The notes under the pieces: generated by a model
Told to the model about the DNA's origin: nothing
Database searches by the model: none
The model's input: the letters and a program-made list of their open reading frames with translations, nothing else
In this document: one piece after another, positions 1 through 6,017 of the stretch
Layout: every line of letters begins with the position of its first letter
How positions within the stretch are numbered: position 1 is the first letter of the stretch
From: Chlorobiota bacterium
Lineage (GTDB): Bacteria; Bacteroidota; Bacteroidia; Bacteroidales; B39-G9
Assembly (NCBI GenBank): GCA_030632095.1
Contig: DAOVJU010000226.1
Location: forward strand, 1-6,100
Length of the DNA: 6,100 nucleotides
Direction of reading: 5' to 3'
Position numbers and translations under genes: made by a program

Positions 1-2
1 AA

Positions 3-104
3 GTAAAGCAAATCTATGATCTTCTGAACTACAAATATGTACCATTCTACAGAAAAAAATCTGTTGTCCCCCCTGATGAAATTTTAAAAATTGACAGCTC
101 TTGA
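3..104 (+). CDS. C-terminal end of an unidentified protein (5' end outside window)
   Basis: The frame is open from the left edge of the window and stops at TGA 102-104, giving 33 residues that end in PPDEILKIDSS. The tail has a believable composition (Tyr/Lys-rich, then a Pro-Pro-Asp-Glu turn and a polar end), and the other two plus-strand frames close within the first 20 bases. No family can be named from so short a piece. The next gene starts 113 bases downstream with its own ribosome binding site, so operon membership is uncertain. An open run of this length can occur by chance even in AT-rich DNA, so confidence is moderate. Confidence 0.45.
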   Translation, partial: VKQIYDLLNYKYVPFYRKKSVVPPDEILKIDSS

Positions 105-203
105 TGTCAGGGAGTTATGAACCAATAGCTGCAAAATGGGATAAACCATTTTATGTTGTAACTTTTATATTTTACTTTTATCTTAATTAATAACAAATAA
201 TAA

Positions 204-208
204 AGGAG
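204..208 (+). promoter_or_regulatory. Shine-Dalgarno site (AGGAG) of the small membrane protein
   Basis: AGGAG lies nine bases before the ATG at 218 and fixes that start. It is the only strong Shine-Dalgarno match before a gene in this window; metF, the T9SS protein and the lipoprotein all start behind A/T-rich leaders without one, which is the usual Bacteroidota habit. Confidence 0.75.
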
Positions 209-217
209 AAAAAAATT

Positions 218-400
218 ATGAAAAAAGAAATGCACGGAAACGCACCTGCAGGTGCAGTTTATGGCCTGGGTTTTATTGGAGCAGCAATTTATTTTATTTC
301 TCATGCCGCTGGCTTTTGGATGGGCGTACTGGGATTCCTAAAAGCTATTGTCTGGCCGGCCTTTATTGTCTATGAGGCGTTTAAATATTTAGGAATGTAG
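218..400 (+). CDS. Small conserved two-segment membrane protein, function unknown
   Basis: This 60-residue protein has a short polar N-terminus (MKKEMHGN) followed by two hydrophobic stretches, about residues 13-31 and 33-58, so it should sit in the inner membrane as a hairpin. Its pattern of GAVYGLGFIGAAIYF, then an aromatic pair (FW), GVLGFLKAIVWPAF and a C-terminal YLGM, looks like a small protein family that I recall being annotated as hypothetical in many bacteria. The Lys-Ala-Ile-Val-Trp-Pro-Ala segment is the most distinctive part. Start choice is firm: ATG preceded by AGGAG at nine bases. It converges with the DUF418 gene. No enzymatic residues are evident, and I assign no function. 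The coding call is strong; the family recall is from memory. Confidence 0.85.
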   Translation: MKKEMHGNAPAGAVYGLGFIGAAIYFISHAAGFWMGVLGFLKAIVWPAFIVYEAFKYLGM

Positions 401-411
401 TAAAAAAAAGA

Positions 412-428
412 AATCTTGTCATTAGATT
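412..428 (-). terminator. Possible weak terminator for the DUF418 gene
   Basis: AATCT (412-416) and AGATT (424-428) form a 5-bp stem with a 7-base loop, ten bases past the DUF418 stop codon. Read on the minus strand, the stem is followed by TTCTTTTTTTTA, a good U-tract. The stem is short and A/T-rich, so this is a tentative call. Confidence 0.35.
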
Positions 429-437
429 GCTAAATAT

Positions 438-1661
438 TTAATCAGCTACTCGCTTTATTGTTTGAAAATTCCAATATGTAAGGCTTCTCCATAACCATTC
501 AAATGGCCCGAATTTGAAATATTTTATCCATAAAGGAGATATTATAAGTTGTAAAATCCATATAGAAAATACGATTAATATTTGTTGCCATCTATCTACT
601 TTTCCAAATAATCCAAAACCGTGTCCATAAAATATAAATGTGCAAATTATAGTTTGAATCAGGTAATTAGACAATGCCATTTGACCCACAGCTTGTAAAC
701 TTATTGCCAACCAACCTTTTTTATATGATTTTATTAAAAGTATAACCAGCCCAATATAACCTAATGAAACTAGTAAACTACCCCAGTTATTGAATTGTGA
801 TCCAAAGAAGAAAGAATATTCCATAGAAAAATTATGAGCGAAATTTTTAAATAATCCAAATCCAACAATCAAATAGCCCAAAACTAATCCTGTTAATGTC
901 ATTTTAATATAGTATAGTTTAGATTTTTGTGCTGATAGTATTCCTGATTTATAAAGAGCCATGCCAATAAGCATTAATCCTGAAGTACGCCAGCCAAAAT
1001 AATAGAAGTATAAAAAAGTTTGCATCTTTATTGTTTTAGGAATCCTTATTTCCATTTGACTAAGATAACTGCCTGTATACAGATTCATTTCCCGTGAAAT
1101 TGCTTCAGCAGAAGGAAGCCATCCTTTCATCATACCAAGCTTGGAAGCTTCCGGCATATAAGGTATGGAAAATCCGGTAAGTAAGAATAACACTGAAGCC
1201 ACTGAAAAAATGACAGCACCTGCTATAAACAATGTTTTTGGTTTCTTTTTTCTTAAAAGTACAATCCATAGCGCTGATAAAGCATAAGTAACCAGAATAT
1301 CACCATACCAAAGCATATATGCATGTAGTAACCCAATAATTAACAGCCAGAAGGTTCTTCTGTAATGCACTCCGATAGAATTTACACCTTTTTCGTTTAA
1401 CCGGTCAGTAAAAAGTATAACTCCGGCACCAAAAAGAATCGAGAAAATCGACAAAAATTTGGAATCTGCCAATAAATGACTTACAATCCAGGCAATTTTA
1501 TTTATCCCCGTCATGTCGCCATAAGCTGCTGGATTTAAGTAGGCTGCGCTTATCATTGACATGCTTTGAATATTCATGATTAATATTCCCAGAATTGCAA
1601 ATCCTCGTAAAATATCAAGGGAAATAATTCTTTCTGTTGATGTAGTTGGAGATACTTTCAT
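438..1661 (-). CDS. DUF418 (YeiB-like) family multi-pass membrane protein
   Basis: This 407-residue integral membrane protein has about ten hydrophobic segments, roughly residues 13-33, 57-85, 103-118, 122-137, 143-163, 215-236, 250-270, 291-310, 326-345 and 358-378. Family hallmarks are visible in order: SLDILRGFAILGILIMN near the N-terminus (14-30), KFLSIFSILFGAG (68-80), LLHAYMLWYGDIL (111-123, with His113 and Asp121), GQMALSNYLIQ (326-336) and the closing GPFEWLWRSLTYW (385-397). The N-terminal half resembles the membrane acyltransferase fold shared with the HGSNAT/DUF1624 group, and the C-terminal half is the DUF418 domain. Length fits the family. The substrate is unknown; transport or acyl transfer at the inner membrane is only an inference. 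The ATG has no Shine-Dalgarno but an A-rich leader (ACAGAAAAA). The gene is transcribed divergently from metF and stands alone on its strand. Confidence 0.92.
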   Translation of the reverse strand: MKVSPTTSTERIISLDILRGFAILGILIMNIQSMSMISAAYLNPAAYGDMTGINKIAWIVSHLLADSKFLSIFSILFGAGVILFTDRLNEKGVNSIGVHYRRTFWLLIIGLLHAYMLWYGDILVTYALSALWIVLLRKKKPKTLFIAGAVIFSVASVLFLLTGFSIPYMPEASKLGMMKGWLPSAEAISREMNLYTGSYLSQMEIRIPKTIKMQTFLYFYYFGWRTSGLMLIGMALYKSGILSAQKSKLYYIKMTLTGLVLGYLIVGFGLFKNFAHNFSMEYSFFFGSQFNNWGSLLVSLGYIGLVILLIKSYKKGWLAISLQAVGQMALSNYLIQTIICTFIFYGHGFGLFGKVDRWQQILIVFSIWILQLIISPLWIKYFKFGPFEWLWRSLTYWNFQTIKRVAD

Positions 1662-1762
1662 TTTTTCTGTTTAGTATTTAAATTAATTAGAATCTGTCTC
1701 TTATGTAACTACTTTTTTTTCAGTTACTTTTCTTGGGGCTAAATTGCCCAATGCTGAGGGAC

Positions 1763-1806
1763 TATAAAGTCAAGTGTTTGATCCACTCAATTCAATATAG
1801 AGTCAA
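1763..1806. repeat. Imperfect 11-base direct repeat, 33-base period
   Basis: TATAAAGTCAA (1763-1773) recurs as TATAGAGTCAA (1796-1806), matching at 10 of 11 bases with starts 33 bases apart, close to three helical turns. It could be a pair of same-face protein binding sites or the remains of an element end. It may also be chance in an A/T-rich spacer. Confidence 0.35.
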
Positions 1807-2034
1807 AAAAGATCAATAGTTGACAGTCATAACATAGATCTTTCTATACTCTGTATCCATTCTATCAGAATACAGAAAGAAAATGAAATTATTATGAATC
1901 CTGATCTTATGAATATAAGGAAAGTGTGGAACTTCAATTTTAAATTGTTTTTTTACAATGTAGAAATATAGTATAATTTTTAAATATTTATATAGAGTTA
2001 ACTTCAATATAACATTATGACAAATAAATACTTG

Positions 2035-2064
2035 TTTGATTTTAAAGTGCTTTCATTATATTTG
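2035..2064 (+). promoter_or_regulatory. Bacteroidota-type promoter of metF
   Basis: TTTG (2035-2038) and TATATTTG (2057-2064) are separated by 18 bases. The second matches the Bacteroidota -7 consensus TAnnTTTG exactly, and the first matches the -33 element. Transcription would start near 2070, leaving a leader of about 50 bases, too short for a SAM-type riboswitch. Confidence 0.65.
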
Positions 2065-2078
2065 TTCACTTATGTGAA
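2065..2078. promoter_or_regulatory. Palindrome at the predicted metF transcription start
   Basis: TTCAC and GTGAA flank TTAT, forming a 5-bp inverted repeat directly after the -7 element and across the expected start point. It could be a repressor operator or a small 5' hairpin in the mRNA. No regulator gene is nearby, so its role is open. Confidence 0.4.
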
Positions 2079-2118
2079 AAGTAAATAATACAGGTTCAAT
2101 AATTATTATACATACAGG

Positions 2119-3072
2119 ATGAACATTGCCGATTTATTAAACGAAACGAAAAAAACACTTTTTTCATTTGAGCTATTACCACCATTAAAAGGTGGGAATA
2201 TTAAAACCATTTATGCTACTGTTGATCCGATCATGGAGTTTAGTCCTATCAATATAAATGTTACTTATCATCGTGAGGAAGTAATCTATAAAAAACACCC
2301 AAATGGTTTGCTTGAACCGCGTAAAGTTCGTAAACGACCGGGAACTGTTGCCATATCTGCTGCCATAAAATACAAATATAAAGTGAGTGTAGTACCACAT
2401 ATTATATGTGGTGGATTTACAAAAGAGGAAACAGAAAATGCATTGATTGACTTTCATTTTTTAGGCATTCATAATTTGCTGGCTGTAAGGGGAGACACAC
2501 CAAAAAATGAAAAGGAATTTATCCCGGAACCTGATGGAAATGCTAATGCAGTTGATCTTGTAAGGCAGATAATGGATATGAATAGAGGAAAATATAGTGA
2601 TGAAGAATTATTACATACTACACCTACAAAATTTTCGATTGGTGTAGCCGGTTATCCTGAGAAGCATATTGAATCGCCAAATTTAGAATCTGATCTATAT
2701 TTTTTAAAGCAAAAAGTTGATGCAGGGGCAGAATATATTGTTACCCAAATGTTTTTTGACAATAAAAAGTATTTTGATTTTGTAAAGAGTTGTCGTAATT
2801 ATGGCATTGAAGTACCTATTGTTCCAGGGCTAAAACCGGTATCAATAAAAAGCCACATTAATTTATTGCCTAAAACATTTAATATTGATTTACCACAGGT
2901 ACTTGCAATGGAAATCCGTAAGTGTAAAGACAACAAAGAAGCACGTCAGGTAGGAGTGGAGTGGGCTATAAAACAGTCAAAAGAACTTATTGCAGCAAAT
3001 GTTCCGGCCTTACATTTTTATACAATGGGCAGCTCTGATAATATTCGGAATATTGCGAAAGCGGTGTTTTAG
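2119..3072 (+). CDS. metF: 5,10-methylenetetrahydrofolate reductase
   Basis: This cytoplasmic FAD enzyme reduces 5,10-methylenetetrahydrofolate to 5-methyltetrahydrofolate, the methyl donor for methionine synthesis. At 317 residues it has the length of a bacterial single-domain MTHFR. Landmarks in order are FSFELLPP (15-22), where Glu18 corresponds to the catalytic Glu28 of the E. coli enzyme; PHIICGG (93-99); LAVRGDTP (121-128), where Asp126 matches E. coli Asp120 near the flavin; FSIGVAGYPEKHIES (172-186); TQMFFDN (209-215), with the substrate-binding Gln210; PGLKPV (236-241) and the C-terminal HFYTMG (299-304). All expected key residues are present. It is a lone gene here, without metH or metE alongside. 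Its own promoter lies about 55 bases upstream, and no Shine-Dalgarno is seen (ACAGG just before ATG is too close). The identification is secure. Confidence 0.97.
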   Translation: MNIADLLNETKKTLFSFELLPPLKGGNIKTIYATVDPIMEFSPININVTYHREEVIYKKHPNGLLEPRKVRKRPGTVAISAAIKYKYKVSVVPHIICGGFTKEETENALIDFHFLGIHNLLAVRGDTPKNEKEFIPEPDGNANAVDLVRQIMDMNRGKYSDEELLHTTPTKFSIGVAGYPEKHIESPNLESDLYFLKQKVDAGAEYIVTQMFFDNKKYFDFVKSCRNYGIEVPIVPGLKPVSIKSHINLLPKTFNIDLPQVLAMEIRKCKDNKEARQVGVEWAIKQSKELIAANVPALHFYTMGSSDNIRNIAKAVF

Positions 3073-3126
3073 TAAATTACAAGTTACAGATATTTCAGGT
3101 AATCGTTTATGGTTTTAAATTGTTAT

Positions 3127-3168
3127 AAGAAATTAAACTGGATTTTGATACGATTTCTTTTTAATTTT
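3127..3168 (+). terminator. Possible weak terminator after metF
   Basis: AAGAAAT (3127-3133) pairs with ATTTCTT (3153-3159) across a 19-base loop, and the right arm runs into TTTAATTTT. Stem and tail have terminator form, but the stem is A/T-rich and the loop long. Confidence 0.35.
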
Positions 3169-3216
3169 GCTTAAGGCCCGGTGCTAAAAATAGGAACAGG
3201 CAACTATTCATAACAA

Positions 3217-3249
3217 TTTGGCATCATTATATTATAACGCCTAAGTTTT
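3217..3249 (+). promoter_or_regulatory. Possible promoter of the T9SS protein gene
   Basis: TTTG (3217-3220) is followed after 21 bases by TAAGTTTT (3242-3249), which matches TAnnTTTG at seven of eight positions. The drawback is that transcription would begin only some seven bases before the ATG at 3263, so the message would be nearly leaderless. Treat as a candidate. Confidence 0.3.
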
Positions 3250-3262
3250 AAAGCCTATAAAA

Positions 3263-5359
3263 ATGAAAAAACTAATTATATTACCAATCTTAATATTTCT
3301 CTGTTTAGAGGGATTTTCGCAAAAAAAGCTCCTTGTTGATTGCATTCATGGGGCAGATTATTATTATGTATCATGGGAAGGTTATCCTGAATTAATTGAT
3401 TTTGAGGCCTTATTTCCTGATTACGAGATTACGAAAATTGCATCTGAAAATTTACAGTTTACAGAAATTCTTTTTGATGAAAATCATGAAGGAAGCCAGG
3501 ATCTTACTTACCAGTGTGATTTACCGGAAAACATACCGGAAGGCCCAATTGCGTTATATGTAGTAGTTATTAATGAGGATGATAGTGTCTTTAAAATGGT
3601 TAATGGTTCAATTATAAATCCTGATAGTATTGTAGTTGCCGAAATGTTTAATGGAGTAATGCATTATGATGGTGCACATGGTAGTAACTGGCAGATTAAT
3701 ATTTCCTTACAAACGACATATTCATATCATATTGCAATTGCTTATGGCCCTGTTTTATATAGTTCACTTTCAATGTCTGGTGAATACGATCTGAATGATT
3801 TTGATATTGTATTAAGAATTAAAGATAATACCTGGTATGCAATAAATGGGAACAGCCCTGATTATTCTGATATTGACCTCGTTGCGTTTAGCGATGCGTT
3901 TAACAACGGACTGGGAATACTTAATGTTTATAATTTATTTGAATCGATGATTGAAAAACCATTCGTGCATTTCAGTTCATTATCAAATAACTCTATTGAT
4001 TTTGAAGTAAATATTCCGGGGAGTAAAAAATATGCTGTTCCTGAACCAGACAAATCAGGCAGGAAATTAACATGGAAAAATTACAATTTGAAGGCAAAGC
4101 AAACAAGTGAAATAGTATATGAAGCTATTTTAGATGCAAAGCTCAACTTCCTGTATTTTAAAGAAAAAGGAGATCAATTGGCTATTCAGAATAGAATTAA
4201 ATCATCCATTTATGATCTTAAACTCTTAAAATATTATGGAAATGGCAAGTACAAATATTTGGTATGTAAAGAAATTAAGCCTTATGAAAATATTACAGTA
4301 AACAAATGGAAATTGATTTCAGCAGGTCAATTGTTACAGCAAATGAAAAATGACATGTATGTTGAAGCTATCAGGAATGGTTTAACAAAAGAAGAAGCTA
4401 ATCATTTTGTTTATTCATATGCATGGATAGAGTCATTGCTTTCCAGGGCATATAAGCAGCCCGAACAACTTTTTGGATTATACCGATTTGATACTGAAAC
4501 ATATAACAGCTTAATTCCCTTTTATTCAAATCCATACCCTGAAAATATTACCCGAAATATGTGGGTAATGCTTTCGAATATTCAAAATCAAGCAGTTGAA
4601 AACACAATTAGTTTACCGCTTGCATATGATTATGAAAAACTTGTTGAGAATGGTTTGAAAATGACTGAATATGGTGTGGTTAATGAATATTACAGTATGA
4701 AGAACGGATTAGCAGAAGACGAATTTTTTGGAATAACATTAGAAAATTATCTTTATTACTACTATGACAGCCAAATTGAATTTTATGATAATATGTTAGC
4801 ATCTGTGATTAGCCAGGATGTTGATAGTTTGATCTTAGGGAACGGGTCTTATATATTCGGGACAAGCAATGCTGCGGAACTTGGTATTATTTATGATACT
4901 GCTTACCGGGAAAGCCCTTTATCACTTGCATTTAAATTACATGACAATGGCAGGCAAATTGCACTTGGAACATCTGAATATTTTAATGGCGATTCATTAA
5001 ATACAATATTTTTAAATAATTGCCTTAACGCAATATATGATGGAAATTATTTTGTTTCAGCAAAAGCGCCATCAAGTACTGTTTATAATTATAAGCTAAG
5101 GGTTAATCCTAATCCATTTAGCAATGAGGTATATATTAACTTCCAATTGCCAGAAAGAAGCCATGTGCTAATTGAGATTTTCAACCTTCAGGGACAACTT
5201 ATTAAGACAATTACAAGTGATAAACTTGACAGGGGTACTTATGAATATATCTGGAAAGCTACTAATAACAGCCATAAAAAGGTAAACAGTGGTATTTATT
5301 TGTGTAAGTTACAATTAGGCCAGGTATTGTACTCAACGAAAATTATCCATCTTGAGTAA
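3263..5359 (+). CDS. Large secreted T9SS cargo protein, core function unknown
   Basis: This 698-residue protein starts with a signal peptide (MKKLIILPILIFLCLEGFSQ, cleavage expected near residue 19-20) and ends with a type A T9SS sorting domain at about 608-698. That domain has LRVNPNPFSNEVYINF (612-627), IEIFNLQGQLIKTI (637-650), RGTYEYIW (657-664) and SGIYLCKLQLG (676-686), so the protein should cross the outer membrane and be surface-anchored or released. The roughly 590-residue middle is not a family I recognise. It is rich in Tyr and Asn, has an aromatic patch YLYYYYDSQIEFYDN (496-510), a helical Lys/Glu-rich part (280-400) and five cysteines. LLVDCIHG (23-30) and GRQIALGTSEYFNGDSLN (563-580) faintly recall the first strand and the closing part of a glutamine-amidotransferase-like fold, which is an inference. 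The lipoprotein gene follows after 60 bases. There is no Shine-Dalgarno, only an A-rich leader. Confidence 0.9.
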   Translation: MKKLIILPILIFLCLEGFSQKKLLVDCIHGADYYYVSWEGYPELIDFEALFPDYEITKIASENLQFTEILFDENHEGSQDLTYQCDLPENIPEGPIALYVVVINEDDSVFKMVNGSIINPDSIVVAEMFNGVMHYDGAHGSNWQINISLQTTYSYHIAIAYGPVLYSSLSMSGEYDLNDFDIVLRIKDNTWYAINGNSPDYSDIDLVAFSDAFNNGLGILNVYNLFESMIEKPFVHFSSLSNNSIDFEVNIPGSKKYAVPEPDKSGRKLTWKNYNLKAKQTSEIVYEAILDAKLNFLYFKEKGDQLAIQNRIKSSIYDLKLLKYYGNGKYKYLVCKEIKPYENITVNKWKLISAGQLLQQMKNDMYVEAIRNGLTKEEANHFVYSYAWIESLLSRAYKQPEQLFGLYRFDTETYNSLIPFYSNPYPENITRNMWVMLSNIQNQAVENTISLPLAYDYEKLVENGLKMTEYGVVNEYYSMKNGLAEDEFFGITLENYLYYYYDSQIEFYDNMLASVISQDVDSLILGNGSYIFGTSNAAELGIIYDTAYRESPLSLAFKLHDNGRQIALGTSEYFNGDSLNTIFLNNCLNAIYDGNYFVSAKAPSSTVYNYKLRVNPNPFSNEVYINFQLPERSHVLIEIFNLQGQLIKTITSDKLDRGTYEYIWKATNNSHKKVNSGIYLCKLQLGQVLYSTKIIHLE

Positions 5360-5419
5360 TTGCTGTGGAAAAGTGATTGATACTAAGCGGATGATTTTAA
5401 CTGATTAAATACAATAATT

Positions 5420-5800
5420 ATGAAAATTAAAATAGTAATTCTTCTTTTTATTTTTGTACAACTAGGATGTGAAAAAAACAATAATAAGCAGATAAATAAA
5501 GAAGACCTATTTGGTAAATGGGTAAATCTGTCAGAAAACAAAGATACTTTGCATTTTACAGATAGCATGATTTTTAGAACGCATTTTGGAATTCCTTCTT
5601 TATCACTATCACATCGGTATAAATATCAAATAATAGATACTGACAAACTAGAACTATTTTATAATGGGTTTGATAAAGTATATTTCAATCATCCATTTAT
5701 CCATAAGATACTATTAAATTCTGAAAAGAATATTTTGGAAATTCAAGATTTTCATAATACTTATCCATGCTACTATGGTGATAAATTTATAAAACAATAA
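5420..5800 (+). CDS. Small lipoprotein, possibly lipocalin-like
   Basis: This 126-residue protein begins with MKIKIVILLFIFVQLGC. Two lysines, a hydrophobic run and Gly-Cys at 16-17 make a lipoprotein signal, with Cys17 the expected lipidated residue. The -3 position is Gln rather than the usual Leu/Val/Ile, so the lipobox is imperfect. A short polar linker follows (EKNNNKQINKED), then about 100 residues with alternating hydrophobic residues typical of beta strands. LFGKWVNLSENKDTLHF (30-46) is the sort of Gly-x-Trp opening seen in lipocalin-like lipoproteins of Bacteroidota, but this is a weak likeness, not an assignment. It sits 60 bases after the T9SS protein gene with no clear promoter or terminator between, so the two are probably co-transcribed and both envelope-directed. 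It may be a small accessory of that protein. Confidence 0.82.
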   Translation: MKIKIVILLFIFVQLGCEKNNNKQINKEDLFGKWVNLSENKDTLHFTDSMIFRTHFGIPSLSLSHRYKYQIIDTDKLELFYNGFDKVYFNHPFIHKILLNSEKNILEIQDFHNTYPCYYGDKFIKQ

Positions 5801-5811
5801 AATAATATATT

Positions 5812-5919
5812 ATGAATACAATAAATATTAAAATAAATACCATTCTACTTGTAATAATTAGTGCTGTTTTAATTTCGTTGTCCGTAGCGTCCACGGCTAC
5901 GGACTTTAAAACACACTAG
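5812..5919 (+). pseudogene. Truncated signal-peptide gene fragment
   Basis: A 35-codon frame starts with ATG 11 bases after the lipoprotein stop and ends at TAG 5917-5919. Its first 24 residues (MNTINIKINTILLVIISAVL and on to ISLS) have lysine-containing N-region and hydrophobic core typical of a signal peptide. The remainder, SVASTATDFKTH, is mostly translated from the inverted repeat at 5880-5904. The simplest reading is the 5' end of an exported-protein gene, third in the operon, cut by insertion of a palindromic element or by a deletion. No continuation of a coding frame is seen downstream. It could instead be a chance frame, or a genuine tiny peptide. Confidence 0.4.
5880..5904. repeat. 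9-bp perfect inverted repeat, possibly an inserted palindromic element
   Basis: GTCCGTAGC (5880-5888) and GCTACGGAC (5896-5904) are exact reverse complements around a 7-base loop. The block is much richer in G+C than its flanks and sits inside the short reading frame. It resembles dispersed extragenic palindromes. Because TTTAAAA follows, it might also act as a terminator for the T9SS/lipoprotein unit, though the U-tract is poor. Confidence 0.7.
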
Positions 5920-5973
5920 TACCCCGTCCAAAAAGTTTTAACATGTTTTCTGGCAATTAGAGATTATATCCAT

Positions 5974-5981
5974 TATTTTTG
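5974..5981 (+). promoter_or_regulatory. Possible -7 promoter element for the IVP-family gene
   Basis: TATTTTTG matches the TAnnTTTG element exactly. The expected -33 position has TTTTCTG (5946-5952), a poor match. If used, transcription would begin near 5987, at the first heptamer repeat, so the repeats would form the mRNA leader. Confidence 0.4.
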
Positions 5982-5987
5982 AAAGGT

Positions 5988-6015
5988 GAACATCGAACAT
6001 CGAACAACGAACGTC
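5988..6015 (+). repeat. Four tandem heptamers (GAACATC-like)
   Basis: GAACATC (5988-5994), GAACATC (5995-6001), GAACAAC (6002-6008) and GAACGTC (6009-6015) stand head to tail with no gaps. Units three and four differ from the consensus by one base each. The array ends two bases before the start codon of the IVP-family gene, so it covers the place where a ribosome binding site would be. Confidence 0.85.
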
Positions 6016-6017
6016 AA

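Larger units (their letters stand above)
1662..2118. other. 457-base divergent intergenic region
   Basis: This spacer separates the DUF418 gene from metF. It holds no convincing gene. Small structures visible are a GTAACT/AGTTAC hairpin (1705-1727) around an eight-T tract, a TTGGGGC/GCCCAA hairpin with one bulged G (1733-1751), an imperfect direct repeat (1763-1806), a TGACAGTCA odd palindrome (1821-1829) and a TCTGTAT/ATACAGA inverted repeat (1850-1876). The metF promoter is at its right end. The part from about 1731 to 1790 is visibly richer in G+C than the rest and may be the scar of an old mobile element, though I cannot identify one. I find no good TAnnTTTG-type promoter for the DUF418 gene on the minus strand. 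Confidence 0.6.

Noticed and set aside
107..304. 65-codon minus-strand frame overlapping the small membrane protein
   Set aside because: It lies antisense to a well-supported gene with a Shine-Dalgarno and shows only A/T-driven composition.
1813..2007. 64-codon minus-strand frame in the divergent spacer
   Set aside because: Its product is a low-complexity run of Ile, Lys, Tyr and Phe as expected from A/T-rich DNA, with no recognisable signal or domain and no ribosome binding site.
2008..2118. SAM riboswitch upstream of metF
   Set aside because: The predicted promoter leaves only about 50 bases of leader, very poor in G+C, with no multi-helix structure of any SAM riboswitch class visible.
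2185..2457. 90-codon minus-strand frame inside metF
   Set aside because: It is antisense to a confidently identified gene and has a Phe/Cys/Ser-rich shadow composition.
5383..5568. 61-codon minus-strand frame across the lipoprotein start
   Set aside because: It is antisense to the lipoprotein signal sequence, whose hydrophobic codons create the apparent hydrophobic stretch.
5802..5813. ATAATATATTAT palindrome before the short frame
   Set aside because: It is a run of only A and T, of a kind common by chance in this sequence.
5988..6015. CRISPR-like repeat array
   Set aside because: The units are seven bases long and directly abutting, with no spacers and no cas genes.
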